DNA of 47,786 nt. Origin: a virus. Both the position numbers and the translations under genes were made by a program. Under the pieces are notes generated by a model. The model searched no databases, was not told the origin of the DNA, and worked only from the letters and a program-made list of their open reading frames with translations. The stretch lies in the IMG/VR virus record IMGVR_UViG_3300032893_000083, positions 1 through 47,786 of that record. One strand, written 5' to 3'. Positions 8,415 through 16,973 of this stretch are shown one piece after another. How positions within the stretch are numbered: position 1 is the first letter of the stretch; each line of letters opens with the position of its first letter.

Positions 8415-8813
8415 TCACCGATTTTTGTTGTTCGGGCTGTCCACGCGGTTATAGGTCTGAGGGCTGGATAGATTCACTTTCTTGCCGCCCGGTCCTTCCA
8501 GCCGCGTCTCGCCTTCCTGCATCGGCGCACCTTCCGTCGCCATCATCCCGATCATGCCCTTCGCCATAGGGTCGGTCTGGCTGAACGTGGTCATGCTGCG
8601 CTCCTCGCTCATCGGATCGAGGTCGTACTGGTTGCCGACTTCCGGCCCGCTGAACATATCCCAATCTTCCGGTACGCCACCCGTGAGCATTTCCATACTA
8701 GTCGTATAACCGGCGCGGTCGGAATACTGAAGTTCGTCATTCATGCCCGGACTCCAGTTATATTTCGGCAAATATTCCGTGCCGCTTTTCATACCAAACT
8801 TGCCGTCAGCCAT
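8415..8813 (-). CDS. Hypothetical virion-operon protein
   Basis: 132 residues, rich in Met, Gly, Asp and Ser (MEMLTGGVPEDWDMFSGP, DPMAKGMIGMMATEGAPM), with a hydrophilic C-terminus. AAGGAGAAATAC precedes the ATG. It belongs to a set of three short genes between the capsid or decoration gene and the tail genes. I recognise no domain. Confidence 0.65.
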   Translation of the reverse strand: MADGKFGMKSGTEYLPKYNWSPGMNDELQYSDRAGYTTSMEMLTGGVPEDWDMFSGPEVGNQYDLDPMSEERSMTTFSQTDPMAKGMIGMMATEGAPMQEGETRLEGPGGKKVNLSSPQTYNRVDSPNNKNR

Positions 8814-8824
8814 TGTATTTCTCC

Positions 8825-9166
8825 TTAGTCCTCGCTCGGACCCGGCTTTTTGCCTGTTACATTTCCCACGCTGATGCGAAACGCCCGCGAGCGCGCATCC
8901 TGTTCGTGTTCCATCGCGTCAGCCGCGCGGAGCATATCCGCCCGTGCTGTCGCCATCATGTCGCCCATCGCTCCCTGCCGCACACCCCGTGGCGGATAAA
9001 CTATCCGGTCGATCCATAGATCGTCCGGTTCCTCCATGTGAGTGCCGCCGGGACCGCGATTGTCGTAACCGTCCCGGTAATGCGGACTGGGATTGGGATC
9101 GTGGTCGAGAATGTCATTGCTCGGCCACGGTCCGTATCCAAATGGAACATAAGGCGGTCCTTTCAT
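8825..9166 (-). CDS. Hypothetical virion-operon protein, Pro/Gly-rich N-terminus
   Basis: 113 residues. The first half is Pro/Gly/Asp/Tyr-rich (GPPYVPFGYGPWPSND), the second a helix (ATARADMLRAADAMEHEQDA) with a basic end. AAGGAGCGGGACA precedes the ATG by a normal distance. It lies in the virion operon between the decoration candidate and another small gene. No family is recognised. Confidence 0.62.
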   Translation of the reverse strand: MKGPPYVPFGYGPWPSNDILDHDPNPSPHYRDGYDNRGPGGTHMEEPDDLWIDRIVYPPRGVRQGAMGDMMATARADMLRAADAMEHEQDARSRAFRISVGNVTGKKPGPSED

Positions 9167-9177
9167 TGTCCCGCTCC

Positions 9178-9729
9178 TTAGAACGTCACCGAATTCGATC
9201 CCAACGGCTGCATCAACAGGTAGCCCTTGATGATTCCAGTAACCGTCCCACTTCCGGGGGCCGTGATGATCTTCAGCATGAAATCAAGGCTCCCGTTGGA
9301 TGCCGTTGCTGCCGTGTACTGCTTCGGCGTGGCTCCCCGGACCGGTGCTTCCGCTGTGGTCCCGTCATTAAAAGACATCAGGGGGTTGATAACGCCCGCT
9401 GCCGTTCCACCAGCCAGCCCATCGTTAAAGTAGGTGGCCTGAAACGCGCCAGCCGATCCGCCTGTGTCGCCCAAGCTGACCCGGATGGTATTGCCGGTAT
9501 CCAATTCGGGAAGTTCGACGTTGTAACCGAGAACCAGCACACCGCCGCCGCCGCCCTTGTAGGGAATCTGGCAGAGCGCCAACGTGTCATTGATGATGAA
9601 GCCGCCCGCCGCAACCAGAGTTGCATTGTTCGCCAGATTGAACGAAAACGGTTGTGCGAATACTCCCATCACTCCCGGAATGAAAACGGGGTTATCGTTG
9701 TAATTGTCCGCGTAGTACGCAGTTGCCAT
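9178..9729 (-). CDS. Decoration-like head protein candidate
   Basis: 183 residues, nearly all beta-type with Gly, Asn, Thr and Val (FNLANNATLVAAGGFIIND, GGGGGVLVLGYNVELPE). It follows the major capsid gene directly (12-base gap) with AAGGAGAAGCGAAC before the ATG. Size, composition and position suit a head decoration or minor capsid protein. This is inferred from context; no family motif is recognised. Confidence 0.6.
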   Translation of the reverse strand: MATAYYADNYNDNPVFIPGVMGVFAQPFSFNLANNATLVAAGGFIINDTLALCQIPYKGGGGGVLVLGYNVELPELDTGNTIRVSLGDTGGSAGAFQATYFNDGLAGGTAAGVINPLMSFNDGTTAEAPVRGATPKQYTAATASNGSLDFMLKIITAPGSGTVTGIIKGYLLMQPLGSNSVTF

Positions 9730-9741
9730 GTTCGCTTCTCC

Positions 9742-10887
9742 TTATTGCGCCGCGTAAGTCGAAATTACGATGGTCGCGTAGTTGCTTGCCGTTCCGCCCA
9801 CCGAGACTTGCGGCTGTGCGCAGCCCCAAATCAGACCGGCTGTTACCCGCAACTGGTTGCCCGCATCCAGAATTTCCTCGTACCAGCGGACCCGGAGCGG
9901 ATGCCCTTCCATGTTGTCGGCGCTGCCGAATGCCACGGTAAGCGCCTGAGCGCCCATGAATACCGCTCGCGCCACGCTTTTCGTACCCAGAACCGTAGGC
10001 GATGCCACCAGCGTTCCGTTGGAGAGCATCATCTGGTTTTGGGTGCTGTCACCCCACGGCACGTTGGCATCCGAGTGTATGACCACGTTCTCGTAGATGC
10101 CGATTGCGCCCGTGAATATCGGATTGCCCGTCACCTGACCGCCCTGCAAGGCCATCCCGAAGATGTTACCCCATTCGCCAGCGGTGAAGTTGTTTTTCAG
10201 ATCGCGGACCTGTGTGGGATGCGAAAACAGCATTCCCGCCACTTCCACGCCTTTCAGAACCGGCGGCTTGATCGGGAAAATCAGGGTGCTTTGCGCTTTG
10301 GCGACTGCACTGGTCAGATATTCCAACTGCATGATGTCGCCATTGGTCAGCGCCGCTTCATTGGCCGCTCCACCTGCCAAAATCTGATGATTGGCATCCA
10401 AGGTGGCGCAACCATTCAGGCCAGTATAGGCGACGTTGGTCTGGTTGGTGTTGCAGGCTGCCTGATTGAGCAAGCCCGCATCGATGATCAGCTTTACCCA
10501 ATTGGCAAGCTGCGCATAGGCCGCGTCACGCATGGACCACGGTACACGCTGCTGGCTCATCTTGCCCACGATCAGCACCGCATTACGTTGCTGGTTGATC
10601 GTGAACGAAGTGGTCTGCCAACTCATGGGTGTTTCCTGACCGGCAATCGGGAAGTCCCCGATTGTACCCGGCCCGGCTAAGTTGGGCAGGAAATCAAATT
10701 TGACGGTATCGCCCGGCCCTTTGAGCGGTTCGTCAAACAACTGGACGATGCTCGTCTGGTCGCGGGCGTTCAGTCCCGGTGCGATAAGCTTCGCAAGAAC
10801 GGGGGTGTGGATGGCTTGAACGAAAACGCGGCGGGAATAAATTACGACTGCCGCCGGGTCATTTTGCGCTACAACAGTTTCGGCCAT
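9742..10887 (-). CDS. Major capsid protein, N4-gp56 family type
   Basis: 381 residues. The N-terminal region shows the pattern of the N4-gp56 capsid family: helical start (YSRRVFVQAIHTPVLAKLI), then GPGDTVKFDFLPNLAGPG and a strand with TSFTINQQRNAVLI. The central helix includes DAAYAQLANWVKLIID, and the C-terminal part contains TKSVARAVFMGAQALTVAFG and RWYEEILDAGNQLRVTAGLI, typical of HK97-fold capsid ends in this family. AGGAG lies about 8 bases before the ATG. The gene follows a 240-base leader with several hairpins and a possible promoter, which would allow separate high expression. Confidence 0.88.
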   Translation of the reverse strand: MAETVVAQNDPAAVVIYSRRVFVQAIHTPVLAKLIAPGLNARDQTSIVQLFDEPLKGPGDTVKFDFLPNLAGPGTIGDFPIAGQETPMSWQTTSFTINQQRNAVLIVGKMSQQRVPWSMRDAAYAQLANWVKLIIDAGLLNQAACNTNQTNVAYTGLNGCATLDANHQILAGGAANEAALTNGDIMQLEYLTSAVAKAQSTLIFPIKPPVLKGVEVAGMLFSHPTQVRDLKNNFTAGEWGNIFGMALQGGQVTGNPIFTGAIGIYENVVIHSDANVPWGDSTQNQMMLSNGTLVASPTVLGTKSVARAVFMGAQALTVAFGSADNMEGHPLRVRWYEEILDAGNQLRVTAGLIWGCAQPQVSVGGTASNYATIVISTYAAQ

Positions 10888-10903
10888 GATAACGACTCCT
10901 TCT

Positions 10904-10985
10904 CCTGCGTCTCCTACGCAGGGCTAAAGTTAGCCGCTATATGGCTGCGGTGGGCCTCACCGCTTTGACCGTCAACACGGTGAGG
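10904..10985 (-). promoter_or_regulatory. Structured leader of the capsid gene (three hairpins)
   Basis: On the minus strand three inverted repeats precede the capsid start. The first is CCTCACCG/CGGTGAGG (10955-10985), with an inner TTGAC/GTCAA. The second is GGCTAA/TTAGCC (10922-10935). The third is CCTGCGT/ACGCAGG with loop AGGAG (10904-10922), ending about 17 bases before the ATG. No U-run follows, so they are not classical terminators. They could stabilise the mRNA, be a processing site, or tune capsid translation. Confidence 0.55.
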
Positions 10986-11078
10986 ACGTAGCAGAGACTA
11001 TTTGTAGGGCGGTTCCCTGAAATGCCGCGCGCCCATTTTCTAGGACTGAAACCTACGGCATGGGCTGCCGCTAATCCA

Positions 11079-11108
11079 TTCTTAGAACGAATCGCCGGAG
11101 CTTGTCAA
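11079..11108 (-). promoter_or_regulatory. Possible sigma70 promoter for the capsid gene
   Basis: On the minus strand TTGACA (11103-11108, perfect -35) is followed after 18 bases by TAAGAA (11079-11084, weak -10). It lies in the 240-base gap before the capsid gene, the only long gap in the late operon. Confidence 0.4.
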
Positions 11109-11128
11109 TAGGGGGAACGAAAAAAATC

Positions 11129-11428
11129 TCACTTAGATGGCGATGGCGATCTGAAATCCCGATTCAGGTCGTACCGGCTGGAATGATACTCGTTGCTGCC
11201 GCTGCGCTTGAAGAAGTCCGGGTCAGTCCACATTTTCTCGCCGCAATGGATACAGAACGGCCCCGCGCCAAAGAAAAACCAGCCCATCACGCTAGGCGAC
11301 TGTCCCGGCCTGTTCTGATTCAAGCCGTGCAGCTTCTTGAGCGAGCTTTTGCAGTAAGCGCAGGTAGTCTCCGCGTCGATGGGGAACATCCCCGTCGCCC
11401 CTTGCCGCCAGTGTGGATTGAAACTCAT
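11129..11428 (-). CDS. Small Cys-rich protein with two CxxC pairs
   Basis: 99 residues with CAYC (residues 23-26) and CIHCGEK (about 59-65), a four-Cys zinc-ribbon arrangement, and a Ser/Arg-rich C-terminus. It overlaps the upstream gene by 4 bases (ATGA). Its place between scaffold and capsid suggests a small assembly or regulatory protein, but no family is recognised. Confidence 0.65.
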   Translation of the reverse strand: MSFNPHWRQGATGMFPIDAETTCAYCKSSLKKLHGLNQNRPGQSPSVMGWFFFGAGPFCIHCGEKMWTDPDFFKRSGSNEYHSSRYDLNRDFRSPSPSK

Positions 11429-11724
11429 TTAAGGTGCCTATTTTTCCCGCTGTTTCTATATGGAGCAAGAAGCTCGCTAATACGGCCTAATGCAAATATG
11501 CACGCTGTACTATCGGAAATGGGGGTGTTGCTTAGTACGTCTTCAATACGCTCTAGGGAATAAGCCATGGCACTCCTTTCTCTCATATTGGCGACTGCCT
11601 CTTGGCGATAGGAATAGAGTTCTAGAGCGGCGCTAGTAAGCGAAGAGGGTACGTCTTTCCCATCGAGCGTCTTTGTGAAAATCTCGCTCCAATTATCTGG
11701 AGTCTCATTTGTATTCTTTGCCAT
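11425..11724 (-). CDS. Hypothetical helical protein
   Basis: 99 residues, largely helical (LTSAALELYSYRQEAVANM, MAYSLERIEDVLSNTP). The ATG is preceded by AGGAGAATCGA, a good ribosome site. It overlaps the next gene by 4 bases. The codon and base composition is more AT-rich than the neighbouring capsid and scaffold genes, suggesting later acquisition. The function is unknown. Confidence 0.65.
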   Translation of the reverse strand: MAKNTNETPDNWSEIFTKTLDGKDVPSSLTSAALELYSYRQEAVANMRERSAMAYSLERIEDVLSNTPISDSTACIFALGRISELLAPYRNSGKNRHLK

Positions 11725-11743
11725 TCGATTCTCCTATGTGTTC

Positions 11744-11980
11744 CTAGTTGTGCCCCGGTATCTCAATCTCAGGCAGTTGCTTGGCAACCTCCAAGAGGGC
11801 TTGCGCCAGCATGATTATGGTTGTCCGCGTCAACCCTTCCACTTGCGCCGACGCTACCACCGATGGCCGCTGTTCCGGGGGATGCACGAAGACGGTGAAC
11901 TTGAACGATCCATCGCTGTAACGATGCGGATTGGTTGCGGAAAATTGAAACGGTACTTCGCCGGGTATGTGGATAGCCAT
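11744..11980 (-). CDS. Small hypothetical protein after the scaffold gene
   Basis: 78 residues with a beta-rich N-terminus (GEVPFQFSATNPHRYSDG) and a helix (TRTTIIMLAQALLEVAKQL). Its ATG overlaps the stop of the scaffold gene (TAATG type, one base), so it is translationally coupled. No family is recognised. Confidence 0.65.
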   Translation of the reverse strand: MAIHIPGEVPFQFSATNPHRYSDGSFKFTVFVHPPEQRPSVVASAQVEGLTRTTIIMLAQALLEVAKQLPEIEIPGHN

Positions 11981-13026
11981 TAGAGTTGCCTGAATTGTCC
12001 GCCCGCGATGAGCGCATCGAGTTGTTCGTCAGAGAGATTCAGAACATCCGCGCGGCTTCTCAGCACCCGCGCACCTTCCGGACTTTCCGTCGAATGCTCA
12101 GAAAGGCTGTTGGCGGCTTCCGCTACCCGTTTCGCCTGCAATACCCGCTGCCGCGCCGCTTCTTCTTCTGCCGGGGGCTTCGCCTGCGGCGTTCCGTTCT
12201 TGTAGCCACGTCCTTCGGCCAATTCGTACACAACGGATGCGATATTCCGGCCCCGCCGCTTTGCCGCCGCGTCAAGCTGGACCTGCCGATTCGTCAGGTA
12301 GATATCGCGGGCGATAAGTGAAGCGGCCATTTCATCCGCCGTCCGGCCTTCCTTTTCGGCCATCTCCGCGACTTCCGGCCTACCGGCAATCTCGTTCACC
12401 GACGCCCGGTACTGCGGAGAACTTAGAACTTCGCCGGTATGCACATCGGCCAATCCGCTGCGCTGCCATTCACCGATCTCCGATTGCACCAAGTATTGGA
12501 GTGCCTTGGGGTAGTCGGGCTTTTCCGCCGTGAATGTCGCTTCCTGCATACGGATATTGTTGAGTTGCTCATCGCGGGCCATTTTCGCCTTGAGCGCCGC
12601 CTGCTCCGCTTTCAACGCTTCCGTCTCGCGCCGCAACACTTCCGCCGGATTGTCCTCAAACGTAGGCTCCGGTTGCTGCTCCCGTTCCTGCCGCGCCCGC
12701 AGCGCCGCCGCTTCCTGTTCCTTTTCCAGTAGTTTGCGCTCCAGCTCACGCGCGCGTGCCTCAGCTTCCCGCGTCCGCTGCTTCTGCGCCGCCCATGCCG
12801 CTCCTGCGCGCCGTTCCTCTTCGCTCTCCACCTTTGGGGCGGGAGGTGTAGCCGCAGCGGGTGGAGGTTCCGCTGCGGCTGGCGTGGGCGGGGATTCTGC
12901 GGGTGTCGCCATTTCCTCGATTGGTTGTGGCGCTTCCGCTGGCTGGCTTTTCAATTCGGCTAGTCTAGCCGCGATGGCCGCTTCTTCGGCGGCTACCTGC
13001 TTCTCCAATTCTGTCGGTTCGGACAT
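11980..13026 (-). CDS. Scaffolding protein candidate
   Basis: 348 residues, highly charged, Ala/Glu-rich and helical. The first 60 residues are Glu/Ala/Pro-rich. Residues about 70-160 form a long coiled coil (QREREQQPE-like heptads, ALKAEQAALKAKMARDEQ), followed by helical segments with basic stretches. This composition, together with the position before the capsid gene and after the portal, is typical of phage scaffolding proteins, which direct capsid assembly and leave the particle. It starts 10 bases after the ATP-grasp gene. Sequence families of scaffolds diverge strongly, so the call is by architecture. Confidence 0.65.
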   Translation of the reverse strand: MSEPTELEKQVAAEEAAIAARLAELKSQPAEAPQPIEEMATPAESPPTPAAAEPPPAAATPPAPKVESEEERRAGAAWAAQKQRTREAEARARELERKLLEKEQEAAALRARQEREQQPEPTFEDNPAEVLRRETEALKAEQAALKAKMARDEQLNNIRMQEATFTAEKPDYPKALQYLVQSEIGEWQRSGLADVHTGEVLSSPQYRASVNEIAGRPEVAEMAEKEGRTADEMAASLIARDIYLTNRQVQLDAAAKRRGRNIASVVYELAEGRGYKNGTPQAKPPAEEEAARQRVLQAKRVAEAANSLSEHSTESPEGARVLRSRADVLNLSDEQLDALIAGGQFRQL

Positions 13027-13036
13027 GGGCTATCTC

Positions 13037-14362
13037 CTACGCGGCCTTTTGTACCGCTTTGTAAATGGCTTCGGGTTTGGGAATCCGTCCGCCGAATTTG
13101 ATTCCTTCTTTCTCGGCTTCCTTGATACATTCGATCAAACTGGCAAAACCTCCTACATTGGCATGGATCGGCAAGCCCTTCAGCAGTGCCAGATTATCTG
13201 TTAGATTTTCGATGGCTGATTCAACCGAATCGCCGCCACCAACAACTACTCCGATTTCATCACAGTGATGCGGCCTGAATTGGTAAAGACCGTTTATCTT
13301 GCAATAGTGATAGAGCTTCGTCCAGCGCAATGCTTCCTCTGGGATATCGAGCGTTTTCCATTCATCATCAATCATCGAGTCTTTGGTGTTCTTGTCGTAA
13401 TGAAGCGTAGCCTCAGCGGCAAATTGCCATGCGAATTCCGGCTTGACAATAATGCCGTTCGCCCCCCGCCAGATCAGGTCCGCAAAATTAACGATGCTCT
13501 CTAGTTGGTGTTCCCCTGTCTGTCCGGGCATTCGGGGCGTTGGATCGATAAAATAGGGAACGCCATCCGCCACGCGCACTTCCGTAGCCCACCAATCCCG
13601 GTATCCATAGTGCGCCAGTACGGGAGACATGGCTTCATTGACTGTCTTGATTTCGTCAGGTAAATCCTCGTCTGCCATCACGGAGCCAAGATAAAGTTCG
13701 TTTTTCTTTTCATACCCTTGAAATGAATAGGCTGGATAGTTTCCATCAATACACCATCCATCGTAGCCAACTTCCATGTCGGATTCGATGTCATCCTGTA
13801 CGACGAATGTAATATATTCCTTAAGCCCCCCGAATATCACCGCGAGATTGGCGAGCGTGCTTTGGCTATGTTCATAGTTTTCGTGGTGCCATGTCTCCAT
13901 GTTCGCACGATACTGATTGACTTTCACCCATTTGTTATCGTTCTCTTTCAGGTATTCAGCTAACGCTGATATGCCCACAATGACTTCGGAATGAACGATG
14001 GGAAGGCCGACGCCCTTCAGTACATCAAGAAAAAAGTCCCGATTTAGTTCAAGATCAGTTGCGCCCATCTGACCCCATACGGCTTTGCCGATACTTCGCA
14101 GGTATTTCTGCAAACCGGAGAATCCAATATCGGTGAATACAAAAAGATCGATGGTTTCAAATATCTCGGGGTCGAATATATCGCTCAACCGCTTGAGACG
14201 ATCCAGCCCATCGCCATTAACGCAATTACGGATGTCCCGGTATTCCGTTTCCATTGGAGAATGGTAATAGACTGTCCGCATCGTTTCGGCAAGTTTCTCG
14301 CCCACGCTGATAAATGTACCGAAATCCACTACGCAAGCAGTTACTTCTTCTACCGGTTTCAT
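13037..14362 (-). CDS. ATP-grasp family ligase in the head module
   Basis: 441 residues. Visible ATP-grasp features are a strand with WVKVN (145-149, nucleotide-binding Lys), FVVQDDIESDMEVGYDGW (186-203, resembling the Q-E-x-I-x-G-x-E strand pair with the substrate loop), EVR (261-263), and PYFIDPTPRMPG (269-280), which closely resembles the D-x-T-P-R end of phosphoribosylamine-glycine ligase-type ATP-grasps. The C-terminus has a small alpha/beta domain. ATP-grasp enzymes join a carboxylate to an amine using ATP. Between portal and scaffold genes it may modify a structural protein with an amino acid or peptide. It overlaps the metallopeptidase-like gene by 4 bases, so the two probably act together. 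Confidence 0.72.
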   Translation of the reverse strand: MKPVEEVTACVVDFGTFISVGEKLAETMRTVYYHSPMETEYRDIRNCVNGDGLDRLKRLSDIFDPEIFETIDLFVFTDIGFSGLQKYLRSIGKAVWGQMGATDLELNRDFFLDVLKGVGLPIVHSEVIVGISALAEYLKENDNKWVKVNQYRANMETWHHENYEHSQSTLANLAVIFGGLKEYITFVVQDDIESDMEVGYDGWCIDGNYPAYSFQGYEKKNELYLGSVMADEDLPDEIKTVNEAMSPVLAHYGYRDWWATEVRVADGVPYFIDPTPRMPGQTGEHQLESIVNFADLIWRGANGIIVKPEFAWQFAAEATLHYDKNTKDSMIDDEWKTLDIPEEALRWTKLYHYCKINGLYQFRPHHCDEIGVVVGGGDSVESAIENLTDNLALLKGLPIHANVGGFASLIECIKEAEKEGIKFGGRIPKPEAIYKAVQKAA

Positions 14363-14841
14363 TTGCGATTCCCCGCCGCGCCGCCATCAAGTGCGATGAA
14401 TGCGGCATCGTATTCCTTTGGATCGACACCGAGCAATTTTGCAAAACCGTATTCTACGCTCTCTGCATAATGATGCTGGGCTCGATAGGGAGAATGAACG
14501 TCCGAACCGGGATCGTCCGTAATTATACAACCGCATTGAGCGCGATGTTCGCCCGCCATCCGCCGTTGTTCATATACGAAATCATATTCATCTACCCGTT
14601 CTTGGGACACGCCGTGATGATAGCAAAGTGTAGCTTCCAGTAATTCGTGAATCGCGGCCAATAATTCATAGCGCCAATTTCCCACATCGGAAATACGAAT
14701 ACGAATATTGTCAGGACCGCCAATAAATTCCCAATCGGCCCATGTCGCATAACGTTGATGTGGGTGCTTAATTGTCGCGATATCGATCTTCACTGTTGCG
14801 TGCCCCGCTGTGGCCCAAACGCTTTGGCCGCCGTCTCCCAT
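14359..14841 (-). CDS. Phage HELLE-motif protein, metallopeptidase-like
   Basis: 160 residues. The signature is LLAAIHELLEATLCYHHGVS (about residues 60-79), a helix with H-E-L-L-E, and D-D-P...S-P-Y-R-A-Q-H-H-Y-A-E-S-V-E (about 109-130), which supplies further His and Glu. I know this pair of motifs from conserved phage proteins; the spacing resembles a zincin-type metal site, although the second His of HExxH is replaced by Glu. The start lies 52 bases inside the portal gene, and the gene is coupled to the ATP-grasp gene by ATGA. The function is inferred. Confidence 0.62.
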   Translation of the reverse strand: MGDGGQSVWATAGHATVKIDIATIKHPHQRYATWADWEFIGGPDNIRIRISDVGNWRYELLAAIHELLEATLCYHHGVSQERVDEYDFVYEQRRMAGEHRAQCGCIITDDPGSDVHSPYRAQHHYAESVEYGFAKLLGVDPKEYDAAFIALDGGAAGNRK

Positions 14842-16973
14842 GCCTTCATGCCCGCCAAATTCTTATCGTGCTGTGCTTGGAAGATATTAAGCAGCATCTC
14901 CGTCATGGCTTTGGCATTATCACGATTAGATGCCTGCGGCATGAGCTTGGCTTCCACCATCGTCTTTTGCGCCCGCGCCATGTGTTCGCCCACCTTGGCC
15001 TGCGTGAGTTGAAGCTGTGCTTGCGCTTCCGCCGGGCTACGCGGCTTCCCGCGTCCGCCCACATTCGCACCCTGCATCGCCATCTGCATTTTCTGCTGCT
15101 CCTGTTGGGCCATTTGCTGCTTCAATTTCTGACGGAACTTGACCGGCAGAGGAACGTAATCGAGCATATCGGGCAGGAAGTTGCCGGTACGGATGAGTAT
15201 CGGGGCGAGTTGAATCAACGAATCCGCATACCATTGCCGCAGGTTCGGGTCTTGATCGTTTTCATCCAAGACCACATCGTAGCGCAAGGCGAACGGCTCT
15301 TTGGCTAGTTGCACGAACATACTATCGTCGGGACCGCCTACCCGCACCCAGCGTTCGTCAGCCATTAGTTTCGTGAACGAATAGATAATCTCGCCTTCCC
15401 GCTTACGGAACCATGAGAGCGAATCGAATTCGGCGGCTAGAATGACCATGCCCGAAGTGAGCCGCCTGCGCAGCGACACTCCCGGTACGTTGCCTTGGTC
15501 GGTGCCAAGCATCGACGTGGATAGTCCCGCCACCTTTTCAATCGTATCCAGACAGAACCCCAATACTTCCATCGACCCGGCGGGAATCTGCGGGATCGGT
15601 TTGGGGGTAATTTTCCCGCCAGAAATGGCTCCGGGCTGAACCATGTTGACTGATCCAGCCCGCGCACCAGTTTCCTCAATGTCCTTTTTATGCGCCGGGG
15701 TAATAGCCCCGGTTTCCGCCAGATATCCGCCCTTGGTGGCCGACCCCATCACTTCCAGCACTTGCCGGAAGAAGGCGTTGGCGTATTTCTGCGGACTCAT
15801 CATCACGCGCATAATACCGTAGAAAACATGGTCCTCTTGGTCCCATGTCCCTGTCATGCAGTTGAAGGTAAAGCCGGGATAATTGTCGTTAGTGGGAAGC
15901 GCCGTCGGCGCATCCAGCATGATTCGCCGCTGGAGCAAAAACATTCGCTTGTAAATACGCTTGTTCTGCTTGTCGAAATCCTTGATGCGGCCCGCACCCA
16001 ACTTGAGCAACCGAGCCTGATACTTCCGGTATTCCGATAAACTCAGCCAAGTATCGTCACGTTCGATAGGATCGAAGAAATAGTAGCCCAGATCGTCCTG
16101 ATAAAATTGGAATTCGCAAATCGGTACCTTGCCCGGCTTGCTTGTGGATGCCCCTCCACTGCTTCTATTGAGCGGCGCAGTCATTATCCACGGCACTACA
16201 TAGGGAATCGGACGCTTTGCGCCGTAACCGAAATCGGGGAACTGGTCTTCGTTGACTGCGCCCCCGGCGGCAGTGCGGAGGAAGATTGCCTGATCGGACC
16301 ATTTGTGGATGGCTTCCTCTACGTCCATGAAGGATTCGCGTGCCAGCCATTTGACGCCATCCAGATTGATGGAATCCGTCTCCGGCCAGAGCATCTGCTT
16401 GCCTTCGATGCGCTTGTACCGGGGCAGCCCGGCGGCATCCGTGGCGCGGCTCACGCCGATATCCACCCAGCCCATGCCGGTAACCAGCTTGTCCTCGAAT
16501 GCCATGCTGCGCCAGTAAGTTGCCATCGACTGATCGCAAAACCATTCGGCAAGCTTGGTGATAAGCTCGCCTTTTCCTGCCGATTGCTGGTCCTCAGCGT
16601 TGCGGGACATGAAAATTAGGGCGGTAGGAGTGCGGCGCTCGATGCCGGATGCGAACTTGATAAACTTCTGGACTTCGTTGATGGCGGTATCGGGACGGCG
16701 CGCGGCCCTTAGGATTGCCTCATCTTCCTTGGAAAGCTGGTGATTGTCGCGGAAGCGGTAGCATTCGGCGGCTTGTTCACGCCAGCGTGAGACATGTTCG
16801 GATTCCGCCCGCGTCATCTCGCGATTGGCCCAGCGAACGATATGGCTGGTGCTGGAAACTAGACTTGCGCCATCGGTGACGCCCACTTCGCCCACGTCAA
16901 AAGACGGGGTTAGCGCGTTAAATGAATCACTGGGAAGTCCCGCTGGCAGTCCCAGTGTGCCTGCATCATCCAT
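14790..16973 (-). CDS. Portal protein
   Basis: 727 residues from the ATG at 16973, chosen because GGAGG lies 9 bases upstream; the in-frame ATG at 16979 and a start at 17000 are alternatives. It has large P22-like portal features: an N-terminal helical region (REQAAECYRFRDNHQLSKED), NEVQKFIKFASGIERRTPTA (the wing and stem helix type), a beta-rich middle, and long C-terminal Gln/Ala-rich helices (QQMAQQEQQKMQMAMQG) like the barrel of podovirus portals. The portal forms the dodecamer through which DNA enters and leaves the head. Position downstream of TerL supports this. It overlaps the next gene by 52 bases. Confidence 0.82.
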   Translation of the reverse strand: MDDAGTLGLPAGLPSDSFNALTPSFDVGEVGVTDGASLVSSTSHIVRWANREMTRAESEHVSRWREQAAECYRFRDNHQLSKEDEAILRAARRPDTAINEVQKFIKFASGIERRTPTALIFMSRNAEDQQSAGKGELITKLAEWFCDQSMATYWRSMAFEDKLVTGMGWVDIGVSRATDAAGLPRYKRIEGKQMLWPETDSINLDGVKWLARESFMDVEEAIHKWSDQAIFLRTAAGGAVNEDQFPDFGYGAKRPIPYVVPWIMTAPLNRSSGGASTSKPGKVPICEFQFYQDDLGYYFFDPIERDDTWLSLSEYRKYQARLLKLGAGRIKDFDKQNKRIYKRMFLLQRRIMLDAPTALPTNDNYPGFTFNCMTGTWDQEDHVFYGIMRVMMSPQKYANAFFRQVLEVMGSATKGGYLAETGAITPAHKKDIEETGARAGSVNMVQPGAISGGKITPKPIPQIPAGSMEVLGFCLDTIEKVAGLSTSMLGTDQGNVPGVSLRRRLTSGMVILAAEFDSLSWFRKREGEIIYSFTKLMADERWVRVGGPDDSMFVQLAKEPFALRYDVVLDENDQDPNLRQWYADSLIQLAPILIRTGNFLPDMLDYVPLPVKFRQKLKQQMAQQEQQKMQMAMQGANVGGRGKPRSPAEAQAQLQLTQAKVGEHMARAQKTMVEAKLMPQASNRDNAKAMTEMLLNIFQAQHDKNLAGMKAWETAAKAFGPQRGTQQ

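Noticed and set aside
8944-10680. 578-codon plus-strand frame opposite the capsid gene
   Set aside because: It lies antisense to the well-supported capsid and decoration genes, has Arg/His/Cys-rich low-sense composition and no ribosome site.
12530-13204. Ser/Cys/Ala-rich plus-strand frame
   Set aside because: Shadow of the Ala/Glu-rich scaffold gene in the opposite strand.
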